Of a stretch of 64,000 nucleotides of DNA, positions 58,209-64,000 are shown in pieces. Position 1 is the first letter of the stretch. Each line of letters opens with the position of its first letter. Both the position numbers and the translations under genes were made by a program. Source of the DNA: Boswellia sacra (lineage: Eukaryota; Streptophyta; Magnoliopsida; Sapindales; Burseraceae); assembly GCA_013180625.2 (NCBI GenBank), contig SNVD02004794.1:145469-209468 (forward strand). Reading direction: 5' to 3'. The notes under the pieces were generated by a model. The model had not been told where the DNA came from, did not search any database, and saw nothing but the letters and a program-made list of their open reading frames with translations.

Positions 58209-58455
58209 AAGCACACGTGGAAGACAAGTGCGGAGGTTTTGTCAACCTCCGCCGAAAGTATATCTTTACTTTTCATGCTTCACGTGGGAGACAAGTGTGG
58301 CGGTTTTTTTCAAACCCCACCGAAAGTTTATCTCCATTTTTTATGCACACGTGGGCGACAAGTGTGGAGGTTTTGTCAAACCCCACCGAAAGCATATCTA
58401 TTTTTTCAGGTCTCGGGGCGATAAATCTGCATCGAGCAACCCCCACCGAAATTAT
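58209..58455 (+). promoter_or_regulatory. 67-bp G-box tandem repeats upstream of LOG copy C
   Basis: Three units start with CACGTG at 58,214, 58,281 and 58,348, exactly 67 bp apart. Each continues with GACAAGTGTGGAGGTTTTGT and CAAACCCCACCGAAAG. A fourth, diverged unit (GCAACCCCCACCGAAATTAT) follows. This is the clearest version of the array also found in A and B. Confidence 0.65.
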
Positions 58456-58601
58456 GTCCCCATGTGTCAAATTTGAGAGTTTTACGTGGGTATATATCCA
58501 TGCTGCATATTTTGAAATGTCATTTCATAACCTGTCTTGCACTTGAATCGCATAATACCTAACGTGCATCATTGTCTTACAACAAGTTTAAACCTTTATA
58601 A

Positions 58602-59256
58602 ATGGAGAAAACCCAATTCAGCGATTCCGCAATATATGCGTATTTTGCGGATCGCAATTTGGTAAAGATGGAGAGTTTACCACAGCAGCTCTTGATCTTG
58701 GTAGGACATTAGCTGCGAGGGGTATTAATTTGATTTATGGAGGGGGGTAGTCTTGGGTTAATGGGGTGTGTGTCAACAGCTGCATCCCTAGGAGGGAGCA
58801 GAGTTCTCGGCATTATCCCTAAACCATTAGTTGTGCGAGATATCATAGGCAACACAATGGGGAAAGAGTTACAGGTCTCTAGCATGCATGAGCGTATTGC
58901 ACATATGGTCATTAAATCTGATGCATTTATAGCTTTGCCCGGTGGTTATGGTACATTAGAGGAGATATTTCAAATCACCTCTTGGGCACAGCTAAACATC
59001 CTCGGAAACCCATTGGTTTGTTAAATGTCAATAATTTTTTTGATGGTCTGTTGTCCTTTCTTGATCAAGTTGTAGAAAAAAAATTCATCTCACCGTCAGG
59101 CGAGGCAAATCCCTGTTTACAGCTTCAACTGCAGGGGAGTTAATTGACAAATTACGCATTTCATCTATTTGCCTGATCCAACAATATCTATCATCGATAG
59201 ATTGGTTTGGGAGAAGGCAATAAGAGCGTAAACTGGATTTAACGCTCCATCTGTAA
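58602..59256 (+). pseudogene. LOG-type cytokinin phosphoribohydrolase homologue, copy C
   Basis: Starts at ATG 58,602. A missing base near 58,613 and an extra G in the G-run near 58,742-58,747 shift the frame. 58,737-59,024 is then open with [38 protein letters not shown] and [20 protein letters not shown]. Arg and Glu of the catalytic signature are intact. A further frameshift near 59,000 and one near 59,103 scramble the C-terminus, which still matches B to the stop. No introns. Confidence 0.9.
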
Positions 59257-61206
59257 TCTCATATCTGCTGGTTTGCTTCAATTTCGTTTGCTTTCTCTTA
59301 TTGTGTTTTATTGAGTTTTTTTTTTTTATGTCATTTCTTTTGAGCTTTTTCAGGTTATTTCTTTCGTGCCAGGTAATATTTTCTAATCTCGGTTTTTAGA
59401 GTGTGGCTTAAAAAGTTCAAGTTCTCTTGAAACGCATTCTGAATCTCTTCAATCCATAATGGCTGAATAAGGAGGCTAACTTCTAAAATTTTTAGACTCA
59501 TTCTAACTGACTTGTTTGTGTTTGCTGATTTGTTGGACTTTATTATTTTCTGAGTAAGTTTAGTTTTATGTAATTTCGAGTTGTTGTGTGTTTTTGTCTT
59601 TATCAGTTTCGATTCGAAAAAAAAACATTGTGGGAAAACCTGAGAATGGCAGAATATGGGGTTTTCTTAACTCTTGAAACGCATTCTCTCTAAATACATC
59701 TGTAGTTTATTTATTTCGTGTTGTTTGAAGTGTCTTGTTTCTTGTTTTTGTTCTTTCATACTAAAGGTATATAGGCTGGAAACTTAAGTCTGGCGGCTAC
59801 TGGTCTAAGATTTTTGAATATACCATCTTGACCTCAGGTGTACACGCCCTTACCTCTTCTCTGGCATTTTATGGTCCATGATAAGGCAATGATTGAATGA
59901 TAAATACTCTTGGAAAATGATAAATTATGCATAGATTCTGTGTGCTTGAAATGTTAATTAGCTTTTGCTTTACCCTTTGATTCCTTGCACAAATTGGACC
60001 GAGCCATTATTCACTAGTTATTTTGTTTACTTAGAGAAAGTTTATTGTATTTTAAGGGTTTTCCTTCGATTTTAAGAATCTAGAACTTGTTTGATGGTCA
60101 CTCTAGGCGAAATCCTAGACTGTGCAACATTAGGAAAATGATTTAGGCCATCTTTGGACCTTTTGAGCCTTAAGAGCCAACCTTGATTAAAATTGATCCC
60201 TAGTTACCCCTTTGAGCCTCTGTAAACCATTTTCTTTGTTAACTCACTAAAAGATTTCTTAACCTTAATTGAATTTGTTCCAAACAGTTTATCCCTTACC
60301 TATGAGCATGTAAATCATTAGCAATTACATTTTGAGCTATGCTTTGGTTTTGGGAAGTTAGAGGAGGTTGGATTATGCCATGAGCAATGCAAGTGAGTTT
60401 TATTATGTTTTGTAACAAAAAAAAAAGAGAAAAAAATCTGTACATTATCTTCACTTAACTTAAACATTGAGGACATGTTTGTGTAAGTGTGGGCGGAGTG
60501 GAATTGCAGTTAAAACAAAAAAAGAAAAAAAAAAGAGTTCTATCCCTTGGTGTTTTCTTAAAAGAATGAACAACAAGTGTGGGGGTGTGTAGTTTCTTTG
60601 TTTTCTACAAAAAAAAAAGAGAAGAAAAGAAGAAAAAAAAAAAAGAAGATTGAGTGTTCTAAAATAAGTTTGGGAGTAACCTGGTGAATTGAAATGAAGT
60701 TGTGTTATGGGGTTGAGCTCTACATAGTCTTGAATGATTTATGTGTTTGTGGGTGATTTGAGCCAAATTATTATCCTTTATCATACCTTCACCCAAGCCA
60801 AACGTTACAAGCTTATAAAGTCCTACTTGATCCTCGGTGTTGTGCATGTCTACATTAGTGGAGAGTGACTTGAAAAGCAGGCCTATGGAGTTCATTTATA
60901 CATACATCTTCGCTATTAAATATGATTCATTTTTAAGCATAAACTCATCCGGGTTATGAGTGATTAGGTGAGAATGGCTCTACACACACACACTTGAGGA
61001 ATTGAAGTGAAGCGAAACTAATATTTGAGATAAAATTGTTGATCAAGTGCATTATTTTGAAGTTTTCCTTGGGTTATAATTAAGTACAATCTTTGAGCCC
61101 TATTTGCAAGTTGAAGCATTTGTGTGTTTTAATTTTTCTTTGATTCTGTTTCGGTTTAGTTTTGTTTCGTATCATTTTAGTTGCTCGAGGACTAGCAAAG
61201 TCTAAT
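59257..61206 (+). other. Long 3' non-coding region of element C
   Basis: Homologous to the region after LOG in A and B, inverted relative to both. No coding motif. A-rich runs at 60,417-60,436, 60,518-60,536 and 60,608-60,648. Short open frames inside are not conserved. Confidence 0.65.
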
Positions 61207-61218
61207 TGTGGGGGAATT
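61207..61218 (+). promoter_or_regulatory. Polypurine tract of element C
   Basis: GTGGGGGAATTT directly precedes the 3' LTR. Confidence 0.85.
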
Positions 61219-62630
61219 TGATAGGTGTCTATTTATGTATTACTTTTATATCAATTCGTCCATGTTTCTTTGCTATATTCCTTGGTATTTTTACGTTTTT
61301 GTGTGGTTTTGATGTTTGTAGGAGTTTTGGAGCAACTTGCACAAAAATGGAGTAAAACCCTTCATTTTCACCTCTGCTAGTCAACCATCTTCTCGGATTT
61401 AATTGTATTGATATACAATGAACCCGATGACATATCATATACCGTTGAAAAGCTCTCGAAGTCTACTTTTTGGAGAAATTTACGGTTTATGAATCCATTC
61501 AGTGTACCGAAAGTTTTAATCAAAACAGTGTGAGAAGTGTAGAAATGTAATTCCACACATCACTGTAGCATGTATAATACGGGACACTGTAGCACGTTAC
61601 TGTAGCAGAGTATTTTAACACATTTTAGGGTTTTATTTTCATAACTTGAAGAGGGGAGAACGTGGTGGAGGCTGCAGCTCTGGAATTCTTTCATCTCCTA
61701 GAGTTCTTGAAGGAGAAAGGAAGCTTGGAAGAGGAAGAACTACAATCCAAAGAGAATTACATCAAATTTGCTAAGTTTGTCCCTTCCCTGTCATTTTCTG
61801 GAATGTCTCCATGTTGTATTGTATTTACCACGTTCTTAAACATGTGTAACTGAATCTGAAATGGTTGAGGGTGATTTCAAAGCCCCTGATATGGTTTTTG
61901 TAAGTTGATTGTGCAAGAAGTTGTTATCCAATTCTCTCATTGAAGTTGCTTGTATTTTCCCATGTCTAATGCTTATGATTGCTTGCTGGATTGTATTTGG
62001 GTGGCCAACTGAATATAATCTGGATATTGTCTATTGCTAGACTAGAAATCTTGATCCTTAATTGTCTTGAATTTCTAATCCTTAGTAGCAAAATTGTGAT
62101 CAGAGATTGCAATTGGAGAATACAACCTAAGTTAAATAATCCGAGCTTGTGTGTTTTATTGCTTAGATCAACCTATCTTTCTTATCGTAATGCATCCATT
62201 GAATTAAATTTAGAGAGCTTGTTCTAGGTTGTTTAATGGATAGAGATTAAGTAAAGAGCCTATTTTAATTAACAACAAAGTAAGGAAAGATTGGGATAAC
62301 AGAGCTTGTTGTTATCTACGGTTGATAACTTCAATGCTGTAATTGGATTACAATTCTATGTTAATTCACAAATTCATATCTTGTGGCAGAGAATGAACTC
62401 TTAACCAAGTGTCTCCCATTGATTTTTCATTCAAATTTACTTTCTGTTTTGTTATTCTTTACTTGCATTCTTCTTTCATTTAGTAAAGCATTCAACAAAA
62501 ATCCCCCCTGTTTAGTTTATTGTTGCTGGAAATAACAAATTCAATTAGAATCAATCCTCGTGGGAACGATATCTTACTTATATCTTTATTACTTGTGCGA
62601 CTAGAATACTTGCTAGTTTCGAACGCATCA
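61219..62630 (+). repeat. 3' LTR of element C
   Basis: 1,412 bp, TGATAGGTGTC to GAACGCATCA. The TATA region here is TATTTTAA (about 61,611) instead of TATTTAAA in the 5' LTR. Confidence 0.95.
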
Positions 62631-64000
62631 ACTTTACGTACAAGTATATGTTTATTATATTTGTTCTCACATGTTGTGGTCTTTATTGGGTAGAAAACAT
62701 GTGATTCTCCGTAGATATCCCTGTTAGCTTACATTCGCTTTATATTATTATAATCACATTAAATTTACTTACTTCTTCACTTCATAACTCCTTGATCTTG
62801 ACTTCGTATATTAAATTTTGGCTTATATCATCAAATTTTTTTAACCCGTTTCCATAGTTGTCAATAATAAATTAATATTATGGCTCTTTCTTGGGAAGTA
62901 GAAATGACCTTGTTTCTCTTCTTTTTTTGATAAGTGCAAATTCAAGACAAGCAACATCAGAAAAGGAATAATGCAGTGTGCATATTTCCTTTGATATCAC
63001 TGGTAGCCTTTTAGCTAAGGAGATTTGTTTTGGTACTATGTTATTAATGGGAGGTCTTCCTACTACCAATTTTATAGTATAATGATTTTAAATGATAATA
63101 ATTGATACTATATTTTGAGATTATTGGTTATTTATAATGACATCAAATGACTATGTCAAATCCTGAAGAATCTCCCATTCAATTAATTAATTAACAACAT
63201 TATTTAAGAAAGCTTATGCTATGGCTTGCCTGCTGAAGAAGTTGATAAATTGATTCCAAGTTCTTATTGCTCCTATTTTGTATCCTACTTTAAGATCTTG
63301 TAGTTTATTTTGTAGTTGTTATTATTATTATTATTATTATTTTACAGTTTGACATTTATTTGTTATTGATATTCATTTTACTTATTTTATTAATGGTTTG
63401 TGGAGAAGTGGATCATGATGAGAAGTTCCAACACATGGAAGGCTTTATCATGCAACAAATTTGCAGGTTTTGGGTCTTCTCTCTCTATTTCTTTTTCTTA
63501 GTTCTTTTTTGGCCCACCATTCGGTTTTGCTTTATATTTGTCAACATGTGAAATCTTATCTGATTTTCTCATATCTTATCATGTGCATTTGTCACCATGT
63601 GAAATCTAAATGAAAAGAAAACGATAAAGCATTTTGGTCCAAGTTTTGGTTTTCGTGTTATTTCTTAGTTCCAGTACTGCATCTTTACTTCATTGTTGTT
63701 ATTGTTTCAAAGGTTTGGGCAATTGTAGATTCAAAGCGGCAATGATAGAGACCTATTCATGATGTGCATTTTTGTTGCTTGTATCTTGTATCCTTCTTAA
63801 ATTAGTATACAAGCCACCATTGTTGGCTGCTTAATTAAATATGGTATCCTTTTTAAATTAGTACACAAGCCACCATTGTTGACTACTTAATTATGGTATT
63901 GGGAAAAGGAAGTAGTCAACTTTTGCAATGTAATTCGTTGATCTATTCCTATAATTTATTTAATTATGGTATTCGTTGATTTATTTTTCATATTAACTTG
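62631..64000. other. AT-rich flank without recognised genes
   Basis: Begins with the right TSD ACTTT (62,631-62,635). It contains a TTA/ATT microsatellite at about 63,318-63,343 and one tandem duplication at 63,788-63,899. No recognised coding motif. Confidence 0.5.
63788..63899 (+). repeat. 56-bp tandem duplication
   Basis: Two units start at 63,788 and 63,844. Both contain ACAAGCCACCATTGTTG followed by CTTAATTA. Confidence 0.8.

Larger units (their letters stand above)
53420..62630 (+). mobile_element. Element C: deleted Athila-type element that kept the LOG cargo
   Basis: Both LTRs are 1,412 bp and flanked by ACTTT. The plus strand carries LTR, tRNA-Asp PBS, the C-terminal part of gag, protease, the spacer before RT, then directly the post-pol motif, a T-rich tract, Cys-rich ORF, G-box repeats, LOG homologue, long 3' region, polypurine tract and LTR. 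Compared with A it lacks about 0.8 kb of gag (capsid part) and about 2.6 kb of pol (RT, RNase H, integrase). By eye the first 430 bp of its LTRs differ at roughly 15-20 positions, so it is older than A. It could move only with proteins supplied in trans. Confidence 0.95.

Noticed and set aside
1..64000. CRISPR arrays, bacterial operons, rRNA genes
   Set aside because: None seen. The tandem arrays present have diverged adjoining units without spacers, and all genes are of plant transposon type.

Overview
The window is flowering-plant nuclear DNA, most likely a eudicot and most likely repeat-rich heterochromatin. The sequence is AT-rich, genes have short exons separated by AT-rich introns, and almost everything recognisable is plant transposable element, much of it nested. 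I see no intact free-standing host gene and no rRNA or tRNA gene. tRNA-like strings occur only as retrotransposon primer-binding sites.

Layout. (1) 1 to about 13.5 kb: a decayed Ty3/gypsy element on the plus strand, assigned to the Tat clade because it has a second, archaeal-type RNase H before integrase. Its long 3' region carries tandem repeats and an antisense gene with a plant mobile domain (PMD). (2) 14,312-18,073: a CACTA-type DNA transposon without its own transposase, carrying an exon-intron fragment of a plasma-membrane H+-ATPase gene. (3) About 18.4-22.6 kb: a minus-strand relic of a Tekay/Del-like gypsy element (gag, protease, start of RT, PBS, LTR). (4) 22,811 to about 31.7 kb: a minus-strand CACTA element with TNP2 transposase, a second gene (Transposase_24-like) and a ULP1/C48 SUMO-protease-like domain. 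(5) 34,730-35,107 plus 47,438-47,689: CACTA-like terminal sequence split by element A. (6) 35,108-47,437: element A, an Athila-type gypsy element on the minus strand with paired 1.4 kb LTRs and a 5-bp target duplication (AAATG). (7) 47,690 to about 49.2 kb: another CACTA-like end. (8) 49,225-52,320: fragment B, the downstream part of an A-type element without LTRs. (9) 53,420-62,630: element C, a plus-strand relative of A with 1,412-bp LTRs and TSD ACTTT, lacking the gag N-terminus and all of RT, RNase H and integrase. (10) 62.6-64 kb: AT-rich sequence without recognisable genes.

The most interesting structure is shared by A, B and C. Downstream of pol, where Athila elements usually carry an env-like ORF, this family carries two extra sense-strand reading frames: an unidentified protein with a Cys-x2-Cys-x4-Cys-x3-Cys cluster, and an intronless homologue of LOG, the cytokinin-activating phosphoribohydrolase. 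Between them lies a 67-bp tandem repeat containing G-box (CACGTG) cores. Fragment B keeps LOG open over 214 codons, while A and C have frameshifts. A appears to be the originally autonomous form and C a deletion derivative that still kept the cargo. A host-gene cDNA capture by an LTR retrotransposon is the simplest reading.

Cargo has therefore entered these elements by two routes: intron-free in the Athila family, suggesting an RNA-level step, and intron-bearing in the CACTA element at 14-18 kb, suggesting a DNA-level step. Element boundaries backed by matching TSDs are firm. The ends of the Tat 3' LTR, the Tekay LTR and the TNP2 CACTA element are not resolved.
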